NCBI RefSeq assembly: GCF_902826915.1
Contig: NZ_CADEGP010000005.1
Coordinates: 1-64,000 of the forward strand
Direction: 5' to 3'
Origin: an uncultured Nitrosomonas sp.
GTDB lineage: Bacteria; Pseudomonadota; Gammaproteobacteria; Burkholderiales; Nitrosomonadaceae
DNA: 64,000 nucleotides
In this document: piece by piece, positions 16,085 through 24,665 of the stretch
Layout of the letters: each line of letters opens with the position of its first letter
Position numbering within the stretch: the first letter of the stretch is position 1
Program-made: the position numbers and the translations under genes
The notes under the pieces: model-generated
What the model saw: only the letters and a program-made list of their open reading frames with translations
Told to the model about the DNA's origin: nothing
Databases searched by the model: none

Positions 16085-17392
16085 TCAATTACTAAAAAAT
16101 TGCTTCAGTACCTTAATCATATATTCATGATCCTGTACCCCTGCGCTTTCGCGGACACTGTGCATAGCCCACATCGGGCAGCCAATATCGACGCTACGAA
16201 TACCTAGCTGCGCTGAAGCAATCGGACCGATCGTACTGCCGCAAGGCAAGTCGCTACGATGTGAGTAGCGTTGATAGGGGACATCCGCTTCTTTACACCA
16301 GCGAATAAAATGTGCGGTGGAAATGCTTTCAGTGCTATAGCGTCGATTCGCATTGGATTTAATCGCTGGGCCTTGGTTGACAATCACACTATGGTCAGCT
16401 TCATAGGCTGAAGCAAAATTGGGATGATAAGCATGCGCCATATCCGCGCTGATCAAAAAGCTATTCGCGGACGCGCATGACATAGCTTCCCGGTCCGATG
16501 AAGTTGCAATACTGATCCGTTGTAACACATCGGTTAAAAAATTACCGGCAGCTCCGATATGGCTTTTGCTACCAATTTCTTCATGATCGAAGAAGGCGCA
16601 GACCAGCGTACTTTCAGCAGTGTTTATGACAGCATCGTTCAGTAAGGCTTGCAATCCAGCATGGCAAGATGCCAGGTTATCAATCTGACTGTTGGCATAA
16701 AATTCCTGGTTTGCGCCCCAGAATGTCCCTTTATGCGTATCGTAAACAGCCAGATCCCAGGATAATAGCTGTGCAGCCTCTATTCCTGCCGCCTGCGCCA
16801 ATAATGCGACAAAATAAGGCTGCGGTGGTAGTTGATCTGCGGTCAGTTGTGTGAACAATAGAAATAATTCATTTTGCTTATGTAGTTTCAATCCATCCTC
16901 ATTGACGCCTCGATTCAAATGAATCGCAAGATTCGGCAAGCGTACTAAAGATTGATAGAAACGCACTAATTTTTGAGAAAGATTTCCTTTGTCATCAACA
17001 TAGCTAACTCGCCCGGCCAAACTTAGATCGCGGTCGGTAAAGGTTGCCAGGATCGGTCCACCGTAAATTTCAACACCAATCCTGGCAATGCCATTACTCG
17101 CGGTCGCGGCATTCGGTCTGATGCGGAATCCCGGTGAATCCGTATGCGCCCCCACAATCTTGAAACCCGATTCAGCAGGTGCTTTACGCCCCAGCACAAA
17201 CAGTACGATCGAAGAGTCATCGCGCACCACGTAATATCGACCGCCTGTTTGTAACTGCCATTTGACCATCTCATCCAGCTTAACAAACTGAAAAGCCTGG
17301 ATTGCAGCTTCAATCGAAGCAACGGCATGCCAAGGACTCGGGCTTTCATCGATAAAGCTCAACAAATGCTGCACATATTGTTTTGCGCTCAT
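16085..17392 (-). CDS. apeB: M18 family aminopeptidase
   Basis: The 435-residue enzyme is full length for the M18 family. It shows the zinc-ligand motif GAHTDSPGF (residues 81-89), the CAFFDHEEIGS segment with the catalytic and metal glutamates, and ISADMAHA. A final histidine region lies near RSDLPCGSTIGPI. M18 enzymes are cytoplasmic, dodecameric zinc aminopeptidases that prefer acidic or neutral N-terminal residues. It stands alone on the minus strand, and no regulatory site is evident. Confidence 0.95.
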   Translation of the reverse strand: MSAKQYVQHLLSFIDESPSPWHAVASIEAAIQAFQFVKLDEMVKWQLQTGGRYYVVRDDSSIVLFVLGRKAPAESGFKIVGAHTDSPGFRIRPNAATASNGIARIGVEIYGGPILATFTDRDLSLAGRVSYVDDKGNLSQKLVRFYQSLVRLPNLAIHLNRGVNEDGLKLHKQNELFLLFTQLTADQLPPQPYFVALLAQAAGIEAAQLLSWDLAVYDTHKGTFWGANQEFYANSQIDNLASCHAGLQALLNDAVINTAESTLVCAFFDHEEIGSKSHIGAAGNFLTDVLQRISIATSSDREAMSCASANSFLISADMAHAYHPNFASAYEADHSVIVNQGPAIKSNANRRYSTESISTAHFIRWCKEADVPYQRYSHRSDLPCGSTIGPIASAQLGIRSVDIGCPMWAMHSVRESAGVQDHEYMIKVLKQFFSN

Positions 17393-17522
17393 TATTTATC
17401 TCATTTTCTGATAGTTATATTGATATCTTGTGTTATTGCTTACTAGAGGTACTTGCAAACAAATACTAAAAATAGTAATGGATCATAGGCATACTATGCT
17501 GTGAACACTATCTCAGGTCTTG

Positions 17523-18803
17523 TTAATCATTCCCGCCTTTACTACGATCAACATCCAACGCTCTTACTAAACTGGCACGATTTCCCCAAGCATTTCGGAT
17601 ATAAGACACCACCAGCGCCACTTCTTCATTACGTAAAATCTGTTGGAACGGTGGCATTCCATAAGGCCGGGGATTATCCGCCGTTGTGGGCGGATAGCCG
17701 CCATTCAGCACGCTACGAATAGTATTCAATGGCGAATCCATAATTACACCCCGATTACCGGCCAACGCAGGATAAATGCCTGGGGCACCTTTTCCGTCTG
17801 CACCATGACATGCTTGACAATATTCTTGATAAAGCTGCCCACCCAGATCCAAATGTTTCCGCAAGCTGCCCGACATCACCGAGAACTGGACACCAGGCAA
17901 CTTGCCTGTCTCATTTTCTGTCAGTGATTTTAGATAGGTCGCCATAGCGAGAGCATCTTCTTGCGACAAGTATTGCAGACTTTGCCTGACAACGGTTGCC
18001 ATGGGACCCGAAGCCATAGCACGTTTTGTTACGCCTGTTGTTAACAAAGCAACGATTTCATCGATCTCCCAATCGCCACTGCCTGCTTCCAAATGCGAGG
18101 ACAGAGAAGGCGCATACCAATTCATGCCCATTATTTGTCCACCCATCAAGGCTTCATCTTGACTCGCTCCCAATATATTACGAGTGGTATGACAGGCATT
18201 ACAGTGACCTAATCCTTGTACCAGATAAGCGCCGCGATTCCATGTTTGGTTTTTGGATTGATCCGGCTCATAAATGCCTTCTTTAAAATACAATGCGCGC
18301 CAGACTGCGAGCAGCGATTGGGAATTATAGGGAAAGAAAATATCGTGCGGCGGATTGGATTGCGGAACAGGCGCTAACGATTGCAGATAAGCAAATATCG
18401 CATCGGTGTCCTGGCGTGTTACTTTGGTATATTCGGTATAAGGAAAAGCTGGATATAGAAGTCGCCCATCACGCGACTTGCCCTGATGCAGTGCTTGCCA
18501 GAAATCCTGTTGCGTCCAGCGGCCAATCCCGGTTTCTTTGTCGGGGGTAAGATTGGGGGTAATGAATACACCAAATGATGTAGACAATCGGCGTCCACCC
18601 GTAAATGGCACGCCACCTTTAGCCGTATGGCATCCCATGCAATTTCCGATGCGGGTTAGGTAGGCGCCATAACTCACTTCGTCAGAATATTCTGGTTCGC
18701 TTGCCGTAATCTCCGCAGCCATTGCTTGCAATATCACGCACATCCACAGCAAAGTAATATTTTTCCACCAACTTACGCGGGGTATTATGGCCAAACGCTT
18801 CAC
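17523..18803 (-). CDS. Trihaem c-type cytochrome (AdhB-like)
   Basis: The 426-residue protein has an uncleaved anchor or signal segment near residues 14-30 and three haem-binding motifs: CMGCH, CNACH and CQACH. Spacing and flanks match the cytochrome subunit of membrane-bound alcohol and gluconate dehydrogenases (GRRLSTSFGVFITPNLTPD; MPPFQQ as a probable axial methionine region). It would pass electrons to the quinone pool or a terminal oxidase. No dehydrogenase subunit is nearby. It overlaps the dihaem cytochrome gene by four bases and must be coexpressed with it. Confidence 0.88.
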   Translation of the reverse strand: MKRLAIIPRVSWWKNITLLWMCVILQAMAAEITASEPEYSDEVSYGAYLTRIGNCMGCHTAKGGVPFTGGRRLSTSFGVFITPNLTPDKETGIGRWTQQDFWQALHQGKSRDGRLLYPAFPYTEYTKVTRQDTDAIFAYLQSLAPVPQSNPPHDIFFPYNSQSLLAVWRALYFKEGIYEPDQSKNQTWNRGAYLVQGLGHCNACHTTRNILGASQDEALMGGQIMGMNWYAPSLSSHLEAGSGDWEIDEIVALLTTGVTKRAMASGPMATVVRQSLQYLSQEDALAMATYLKSLTENETGKLPGVQFSVMSGSLRKHLDLGGQLYQEYCQACHGADGKGAPGIYPALAGNRGVIMDSPLNTIRSVLNGGYPPTTADNPRPYGMPPFQQILRNEEVALVVSYIRNAWGNRASLVRALDVDRSKGGND

Positions 18804-19516
18804 TCTGCACCTCCGTTTTCCAGAATAGTTCGGCTGCAGCGATCTATCAACTCAGATGAAAGCACATCAAATGAACTTGGTTTCCCAGAAGCCGATTGAT
18901 TCGCCAACCATTTTGCAACTGCATTGACTTCGTCCTCGGTCAACTGTTTAGCAATTGCAGACATGCAGTCAGGCTTCCCACCCCGCATGATACCTCCATT
19001 GCGCCACCCGCCCAGCTGTGCCGTGATATAAGCGCGAGGCAATCCAATCAAGCCTGGAATAGCAGGCTCTACACCCATCAAAACATCTCCATGACAGGCA
19101 CTGCATGCCGGGATATCCCGCTCTGGATATCCTGAATAAATCAGGTGCTCTGCCAGTTTGATTTCCTCGGGTTGCATCTGAATTCGCTCAGGGTCAGGGT
19201 AAGGTAATTGCAAAGATGAAAAGTACTGTGCTATCTCCAACAGGTATTCGTCCGACATATTTTCCAACAGAATGGCCATTGGCGGATAATAGCGTCGGCC
19301 GTCCCTAAAATTGCGCATTTGATTAAAAAGATACCCCTGCGGTTTACCTGCTATGCGAGGGTAATAAGCATCACGCCCTACTTTGTCTTCAGCGCTATGA
19401 CAGATAGTGCAAGCTTTAACTCGCTCAGCCATGGTATCCGGCACTTCTGCGGGTGTACTGCCATTCACATTCGCCACACCGGTGATACAAAAAAATAACA
19501 ATAAAATAAAACGCAT
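18800..19516 (-). CDS. Dihaem cytochrome c (c4-like)
   Basis: This 238-residue protein has a signal peptide (about 1-19) and two haem motifs, CTICH and CSACH, each in its own cytochrome c fold. Methionines in the segments YPPMAIL and GGKPDCMSA could be sixth ligands. The two-domain plan is that of cytochrome c4, a periplasmic electron carrier. It is the first gene of a pair with the trihaem cytochrome, so the two may form one five-haem electron path. Which donor and acceptor they serve cannot be told from the window. Confidence 0.85.
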   Translation of the reverse strand: MRFILLLFFCITGVANVNGSTPAEVPDTMAERVKACTICHSAEDKVGRDAYYPRIAGKPQGYLFNQMRNFRDGRRYYPPMAILLENMSDEYLLEIAQYFSSLQLPYPDPERIQMQPEEIKLAEHLIYSGYPERDIPACSACHGDVLMGVEPAIPGLIGLPRAYITAQLGGWRNGGIMRGGKPDCMSAIAKQLTEDEVNAVAKWLANQSASGKPSSFDVLSSELIDRCSRTILENGGAE

Positions 19517-19643
19517 TATTTAAAGGTTTTCCGCAATTTATAAGACTCTATCAATAGTGGGTACATTACGCACGCTCCGTGCTTAATGTTTATTCATCTT
19601 GAAAACGGACATGTGTTGTCAATAATGGAGTGCATGTATGTAG

Positions 19644-19890
19644 TTAAACAGCGGCCAGATTTGTATAGTATCGCTGCGTAAATTCTGCTGGTGACAGATA
19701 GCCCAGTCTTTTTTGCTTACGCTGTCAGTTATAAAAAGTTTCTATATATTCGGTAATTTCCTGAATTGCTTGTTGTCGTGTTTTGAATTTTCGATGATAC
19801 GCCAGTCCGGGTTTAAGTATTCCCCAGAAGCTTTCCATCGGGGCCTTGTTGTAGCAGTCGCCTTTGCCACTCATGGAAGCGACTATGCCA
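19644..19890 (-). pseudogene. IS3-family orfB 3' remnant
   Basis: The minus strand encodes the end of an IS3-type transposase: GDCYNKAPMESFWGILK, which holds the last catalytic Glu region, then KFKTRQQAIQEITEYIETFY. An in-frame stop is followed by RLGYLSPAEFTQRYY and the normal stop at 19644. The rest of the element is missing. Its distal tail (TTTAACTACATACATG, ACTCCATTATTGACA) is found again near 61576-61612. The stretch 19517-19643 is spacer, and I see no gene in 19891-20085. Confidence 0.8.
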
Positions 19891-20085
19891 AATCGCTTTA
19901 ATATTTATGAAACTTTTTAGACTCCTCGAAAATCAGCATACCTCAGTGTGTCTAGCTTGGATATTGTTGAGTCGTACTCGTACTTTCCTTGTTCGAGCTT
20001 GCCTTTAATTGAAATCCACTGTCGATGTTCCTGGTTCTGTGTTTTTATTCAAGTCGTTCATGATAATAAATTACAAATTGATTGG

Positions 20086-20724
20086 TTAGCGTATGGGTTT
20101 TTTTGCCATCATTATGGCTAGCATGCGAATGCCCATTGTAAAGCTATTAATCGCTGAACGATCTAGTAGGACGCATGGTTTTCCGGAAGATCTGCAGTAA
20201 TATTTGACAGTTTGGAATGCTTCATGATTGATGCAATCGACTGGACAAATAATCATATCAGCTGTCTTTTCCATAAGTAGGAATAAATTATCCAGTGTGT
20301 CATTTGAATCACCATGAAATGATATGAATGTGCCGCCGAATTTTTTTACTATCTGATTATATTCTGGATAAAGTTTGATTCTTCCGCCCACACATAGAAT
20401 GGTTTTTCCAGTTAATGGATTGTCATAGTATCTGTCGGCTGGGTTGCCATAGTTTGTGTCGTCACTAATTTCTATTAAGGAAGATGCTTTAATCAAAGGC
20501 GCCCAATCGATAATGCGAGAATCTCTAGTCGCAACTGAATGCTCTTTGATCAGTTTTTGTTTGAGATGTATCAAATTTTGCTTCAGTAGGTGCGCAAGTT
20601 TTACAAATCTTTGTAAAACTTTCCTATACGATAGAGAAGTATCTGTATATGCCGAAGTGGGGTAATGATAATGAGAAATAGTGCACGGTGTGGTCATAGC
20701 AGCCTGCTTCTTGAGAAATTTCAT
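20086..20724 (-). CDS. DUF2325 domain protein
   Basis: The last 110 residues of this 212-residue protein form a DUF2325 domain: KTILCVGGRIKLYPEYNQIV, a GGTFISFHGD segment, and ADMIICPVDCINHEA followed by YYCRSSGKPCVLL. This fold recalls a Rossmann-like or Toprim-like sheet, and the biochemical role of the family is not established. The N-terminal 90 residues are basic and of unknown role. The gene lies 119 bases after bacterioferritin on the same strand, and DUF2325 genes are often found near iron or oxidative-stress genes. A function in metal handling is only a guess from this neighbourhood. Confidence 0.75.
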   Translation of the reverse strand: MKFLKKQAAMTTPCTISHYHYPTSAYTDTSLSYRKVLQRFVKLAHLLKQNLIHLKQKLIKEHSVATRDSRIIDWAPLIKASSLIEISDDTNYGNPADRYYDNPLTGKTILCVGGRIKLYPEYNQIVKKFGGTFISFHGDSNDTLDNLFLLMEKTADMIICPVDCINHEAFQTVKYYCRSSGKPCVLLDRSAINSFTMGIRMLAIMMAKKPIR

Positions 20725-20843
20725 AATAGAATCTCCTTCAAATTTTCAGCAAGTAAAAAAATGGCTGGCTGACCATAAAAATGGGCTGGCTGGCTAAATG
20801 TACTGCTGGAGAAGGAAGAGGAACTCCAGCAGTATCGAGAACG

Positions 20844-21308
20844 CTATATCTGACTTTGTAGCCAGTTATGGATACCGACCTTTTGCATGATCCCGAGCTG
20901 AGTTTCCAGCCAATCAATATGCTCTTCGGTATCTTCAAGAATATGTTCAAAGATTTCTCGTGATGCAAAGTCCTGGGTCGATTCACAGGCCGCTATTGCG
21001 GCTAGCAGAGTTACCCGCGATGTTGATTCAAGTTTTAGATCACAAGCGATACATTCTTCAGCAGTCTCACCAATCATTAGTTTTCCTAGATCTTGTAGGT
21101 TGGGTAAGCCTTCCAGAAACAAAATTCTTTCAATCAGAAGATCAGCGTGCTTCATTTCTTCGCAGGATTCTTCAAATTCGTGTTTTCCGAGGCTCTCAAA
21201 TCCCCAATTCTTGTACATGCGAGCATGCAGAAAATATTGGTTAATGGCTGTTAATTCATGTTGTAACTGCTGGTTTAGCCAGCGAATAATATCTACGTTA
21301 CCTTTCAT
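20844..21308 (-). CDS. bfr: Bacterioferritin
   Basis: The 154-residue protein is a full-length bacterioferritin. The four-helix bundle carries the diiron ligands (Glu18 in [17 protein letters not shown], and [11 protein letters not shown]), and Met52 in EEMKHAD is the haem ligand between subunits. It stores iron as a ferric core in a 24-mer. An AGGAG site precedes the ATG. A CTTGACA inverted repeat lies about 85 bases upstream. The HemP-like gene with a Fur box is next, so this is a small iron cluster. Confidence 0.96.
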   Translation of the reverse strand: MKGNVDIIRWLNQQLQHELTAINQYFLHARMYKNWGFESLGKHEFEESCEEMKHADLLIERILFLEGLPNLQDLGKLMIGETAEECIACDLKLESTSRVTLLAAIAACESTQDFASREIFEHILEDTEEHIDWLETQLGIMQKVGIHNWLQSQI

Positions 21309-21391
21309 TTTTAGCTCCTAAGACAAATATTTTTATATGGGCTGAATTCATTTGAAAAGATATTGCTCAGTCACAGTCAAATTGTTTGTTG

Positions 21392-21415
21392 CTTGACATT
21401 ATATTATGTGTCAAG
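21392..21415. promoter_or_regulatory. CTTGACA inverted repeat upstream of bfr
   Basis: CTTGACA (21392-21398) and TGTCAAG (21409-21415) are perfect 7-bp arms with a 10-base AT-rich spacer. It lies between the HemP-like gene and bfr, about 84 bases before the bfr start. It could be a dimer operator, or the arms could serve as minus-35 boxes on either strand. Nothing in the window tells which regulator would bind. The rest of 21309-21554 shows no gene. Confidence 0.4.
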
Positions 21416-21554
21416 AAATTGTTATTAAACAAGAATTCCTATCATAAACCCATGTCATGCACCCGCTTACCTTCATCATGGTTGAGAATGGTTTTTGTAT
21501 GCGAACCGCTAATAACTACAAGTATTAATATACATGATCTGCGCTCACAATCCA

Positions 21555-21740
21555 CTATTTGTTCAGGATTAACTTGCCGTTTCGTGTGCGTCGTAGTGTG
21601 TATTGTTCACCTTTATGCAATATAAATACAACATCGCCATTTTTAAATAAGGAGTTGCTATCTATTGGTGCATTGAAGCTTGTTAGTTCCGGTTGATACG
21701 AATTTTTTGTCATCGATTGAGTTGATGGGTGAGCGTTCAT
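21555..21740 (-). CDS. hemP: HemP-family hemin uptake protein
   Basis: The C-terminal 35 residues fit the HemP family well: SNSLFKNGDVVFILHKGEQY, then TLRRTRNGKLILNK, the family's typical LRxTRxGKLIL ending. HemP proteins are small and cytoplasmic. In several proteobacteria they are needed to activate expression of haem uptake genes. The start at 21740 gives 61 residues, normal for the family. A longer reading would start inside the Fur box. No haem receptor gene is next to it, which is unusual. Confidence 0.8.
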   Translation of the reverse strand: MNAHPSTQSMTKNSYQPELTSFNAPIDSNSLFKNGDVVFILHKGEQYTLRRTRNGKLILNK

Positions 21741-21756
21741 AATTAATATAAAGATG

Positions 21757-21779
21757 ATAATGAGAATTGTTCTCATTAT
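21757..21779. promoter_or_regulatory. Fur box
   Basis: ATAATGAGAA TTG TTCTCATTAT is a perfect palindrome with 10-bp arms and a 3-base centre. It closely matches the Fur operator consensus (GATAATGATAATCATTATC). It lies 17 bases before the hemP start and should repress that gene when iron is plentiful. Confidence 0.88.
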
Positions 21780-22020
21780 ATAGATATGCTGATAAAATGC
21801 AAACGTAATCTGAAGTCAGAATCAAAGTATTATTGATTATGATATTAGCTATCGAGAAACCGGTCATTGTAGAATTAAACTGAGCCTTATTTGATCAGCT
21901 TAATTTGTCATGAGAACTATATAGATAACGTTTATTGGCTCGAGTTGTTTTTTGAAAATTTCACTAACTACCAGCGTCGCTGATAAATCGACTAATAAGG
22001 TGCTAAAATTCTCAGTAATC

Positions 22021-23031
22021 ATGATCGAGCGGCGAAATTTCTATCGAATTCTTCACATTCAGCCTGATGCACCGATGGCGGTCGTTAAGGAAAGTTATTG
22101 GGTATTGATGCAAAAACTTGTGACGCATCCTGAACTGGCCAGTCCGGACTGGAATGTAAATTTACTTAATCTTGCTTATAGTACGCTAGGGGATCCGCTC
22201 AAACGGGATGTATATGATCAAGAGTTATTAGACCGATATCATATTAAAATTCTTAGTCAGGGCGCATTAGGATCCAGTGCCAAACTTGAAGCAGAGCAAA
22301 AATATAGTGAACGTACGGATAGTTTGAATCAACGTAATTATTACCGGATCCTTCAAGTTCAACCTGATGCACCAATTACGACGATTAAGGCGAGTTATCA
22401 GATATTAAAAAAAGATTCTTTTCAAGATAAAGCATTACTTGATGAAGCTTATCGAATTTTATCTGATCCGGCGGCGCGTATGCAGTATGACGCACTTTTA
22501 ATGAGCAATTTACTTCGTGCTGCGAAAGAAACAGCAAATAAGAAGACTAATCTACCCAGTCTGATCCCCGAATTAGACGCAGCAGAATACTCTGTCAAAC
22601 CATATCGGGCGATGATTACGTATTATTGTTTTTTCTGTAAGACGCCTTATGTGCCGCAAACAGGCTTTTACCAAAGTGAAAATTGTTTGGAATGTGCGAG
22701 CCCTCTGCTTCTATTGAATCATAAAAATATGGAGTCAACACGCCGCACTATGATGCGCACCCCAGTGAGGGGTGAGTTGGTTTTTTACTTGTTTTGGCCG
22801 GGTCGTCCGGTGCAAGGTATTTTTCAAGATTTATCGCCTGCAGGCATGCGCTTTTTGACTGATGTGATACTGGATTTCAACGACGTTATAAAAATCGACG
22901 CGCCAAATTTTCAAGCGGTAGCCGAGGTGACGCATAAACGGCACGAGAGTCATGGAGTTTCTGTGGGCACACGCTTTATTACGGTAAAATTCGATCAACA
23001 ACATGGCAACTTTGTCACATTGCAAGTTTAA
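22021..23031 (+). CDS. Tandem J-like domain, zinc-ribbon and PilZ-like protein
   Basis: The 336-residue protein has two J-like domains, at residues 3-66 and 105-157. Each opens with the same block (FYRILHIQPDAP and YYRILQVQPDAP) and ends like a J domain (LGDPLKRDVYD; LSDPAARMQYD). The HPD tripeptide is HPE in the first and missing in the second, so ordinary DnaK stimulation is doubtful. A zinc ribbon follows (C203, C206, C222, C225). The last 90 residues look like a PilZ domain (FWPGRPVQGIFQDLSPAGMR), though the usual RxxxR motif is unclear. A TTG at 21952 in frame gives a longer start. The gene stands alone, and its function is unknown to me. Confidence 0.75.
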   Translation: MIERRNFYRILHIQPDAPMAVVKESYWVLMQKLVTHPELASPDWNVNLLNLAYSTLGDPLKRDVYDQELLDRYHIKILSQGALGSSAKLEAEQKYSERTDSLNQRNYYRILQVQPDAPITTIKASYQILKKDSFQDKALLDEAYRILSDPAARMQYDALLMSNLLRAAKETANKKTNLPSLIPELDAAEYSVKPYRAMITYYCFFCKTPYVPQTGFYQSENCLECASPLLLLNHKNMESTRRTMMRTPVRGELVFYLFWPGRPVQGIFQDLSPAGMRFLTDVILDFNDVIKIDAPNFQAVAEVTHKRHESHGVSVGTRFITVKFDQQHGNFVTLQV

Positions 23032-23218
23032 CAGGGCATTGAAAAACTATGGACATTAGAAACACGCTCAGTATGTTCATCATTAGGTCTAAACTGTTTG
23101 CCTCACTTGCCTCCTCCTTACATATCGATTGCTACGAAAACATTCTTAATAACCGGTGGTTTTCGGTTAGGATAAGGAGAATTTTCTTCAAGTAAGATGT
23201 AAATCTTAATGTCACGTA

Positions 23219-24079
23219 TCAAGTAAAGTTAATCGGTATTTTAAAATAGGAAACACCATTAGGCTCGACTGGCGGTAATTTCCCACCTCTAATGTTTGTC
23301 TGTATTGATGGAAGCAGCAAATTAGGCATTCCTAGCGTTGCATCACGTGCATTGCGCATCTTTACAAATTCGTCTTCAGTAATTCCATCGTGGACATGAA
23401 TGTTGTGCGCGCGTTGTTCAGCAACCGTACACTCCCACTCTGTCGGGCGATTGGTGGGAGGGTAATCGTGGCACATCAATAGGCGGGTTTCTGGTGGGAA
23501 TGCCAGTATTTTCTGAATGGATTTAAACAGATGGCGTGCGTCGCCGCCGGGAAAATCTGTGCGAGCAGTGCCAACATCCGGCATAAAAAGTGTATCACCC
23601 ACAAAGATCACATCGTTGATTTGATATGCGATGTCGGCGGGTGTGTGGCCTGATACTGCAATGGCTTTAGCCGTAATTTTTCCGATCCGAAACGATTCGC
23701 CGTCAGCAAATAGATGGTCGAAATGATGGCCGTCGGGTATGAATTCATCGCCAAAGTTAAAAATCTTTTTGAATGTTTTCTGAACTGCGGGAATATTCTT
23801 ACCAATGCCAATTTTTCCACCTAGCTGATTTCTAAGATAATCGGCTGATGATAAATGATCCGCATGCGCATGTGTTTCTAAAATCCACTGCACCGAAAGG
23901 CGTTGATCTTGAATAAATGCAATTATTTTGTCGGCTATATGAGTAAAGGTTTTGCTGGCCTTTGGATCGTAATCTAGTACGGGATCAATAATGGCGCAGT
24001 AGCCCCCAGCTTCATCAAAGATAACATAACTGATGGTCTGTGTTACCGTATCAAAGAATGCTTCTATAGTGGGTTTCAT
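23219..24079 (-). CDS. Persulfide dioxygenase-like MBL-fold protein
   Basis: The 286-residue enzyme has the metallo-beta-lactamase fold with THAHADHLS (residues 71-79), SGHTPADI, the GDTLF segment and LLMCHDYPP. This is the pattern of ETHE1/Blh persulfide dioxygenases, which use one Fe(II) to oxidise glutathione persulfide to sulfite. The C-terminal half carries an extra stretch (RNARDATLGMPNLLLPSIQTN), also typical of Blh. It is divergent from the YeeE/YedE genes across an AT-rich palindrome and belongs to the sulfide module. Unlike the Xylella Blh it has no fused phosphatase-like domain. Here that domain sits on the SQR. Confidence 0.88.
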   Translation of the reverse strand: MKPTIEAFFDTVTQTISYVIFDEAGGYCAIIDPVLDYDPKASKTFTHIADKIIAFIQDQRLSVQWILETHAHADHLSSADYLRNQLGGKIGIGKNIPAVQKTFKKIFNFGDEFIPDGHHFDHLFADGESFRIGKITAKAIAVSGHTPADIAYQINDVIFVGDTLFMPDVGTARTDFPGGDARHLFKSIQKILAFPPETRLLMCHDYPPTNRPTEWECTVAEQRAHNIHVHDGITEDEFVKMRNARDATLGMPNLLLPSIQTNIRGGKLPPVEPNGVSYFKIPINFT

Positions 24080-24138
24080 GTTGCTCTCCGAGTTGTTTCT
24101 GAAGCGGGTTTGCTGTTGAAAACATACAAATAGATATC

Positions 24139-24163
24139 ATTATGTTTATATATATATCATAAT
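24139..24163. promoter_or_regulatory. AT-rich palindrome, candidate BigR operator
   Basis: ATTATG and CATAAT arms flank a TATATATATA-type centre in the 125-base spacer between the divergent dioxygenase and YeeE genes. BigR-type repressors are known to bind AT-rich palindromes in such spacers. The BigR-like gene lies 1 kb away in the same module. The assignment is by position and shape only. Confidence 0.5.
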
Positions 24164-24204
24164 AATGGAAACGATGGCATTATTTTCTCAGTATAGGGGT
24201 GCAT

Positions 24205-24633
24205 ATGAATTATCCGGATTTATTACCATGGCATGCAATAGCGGGAGGGCTCGCTATAGGTTTTGCGGTGACTTTGTTATTGCTGTTTAATGGACGTGTT
24301 GCCGGCATATCCGGAATTATAGGCGGCTTATTCCGCTTGCAAAGGGGGGATGTTAGTTGGCGTATCGCATTTATTTTAGGACTAGTTTTATCAGTCACCA
24401 TTTGGAAGTTTTTTTTCGCTCTGCCGGAGATACAAATTGAAACCAGTCATATGATGTTGATATTAGCTGGCTTATTGGTTGGTTTTGGCACCAGATTGGG
24501 ATCTGGATGCACGAGCGGTCATGGTGTTTGTGGATTATCGCGAGGCTCTGCCCGCTCCTTTGTTGCAACCGCTCTATTTATAGTGACGGCTATGATGACG
24601 GTTTATTGGGTAAGACATGTGCTTATTAATTAG
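24205..24633 (+). CDS. YeeE/YedE family protein, first half (PmpA type)
   Basis: The 142-residue protein has about four membrane helices. It carries the family motif GFGTRLGSGCTSGHGVCGLSR (cysteines near residue 100-108), which in YeeE lines a thiosulfate or sulfur-compound path. It pairs with the next gene, the other half of the YeeE fold. The ATG at 24205 with an AGGGG site is chosen, and a GTG lies two codons upstream. Its place in the sulfide module fits transport of a reduced sulfur species. Confidence 0.85.
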   Translation: MNYPDLLPWHAIAGGLAIGFAVTLLLLFNGRVAGISGIIGGLFRLQRGDVSWRIAFILGLVLSVTIWKFFFALPEIQIETSHMMLILAGLLVGFGTRLGSGCTSGHGVCGLSRGSARSFVATALFIVTAMMTVYWVRHVLIN

Positions 24634-24665
24634 TTTAAGTGGCTGTGCGTAATGGAGGAGATCAA

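Noticed and set aside
20738-20986. 82-codon minus-strand frame overlapping bacterioferritin
   Set aside because: It overlaps the bfr gene in another frame and has no features of its own.
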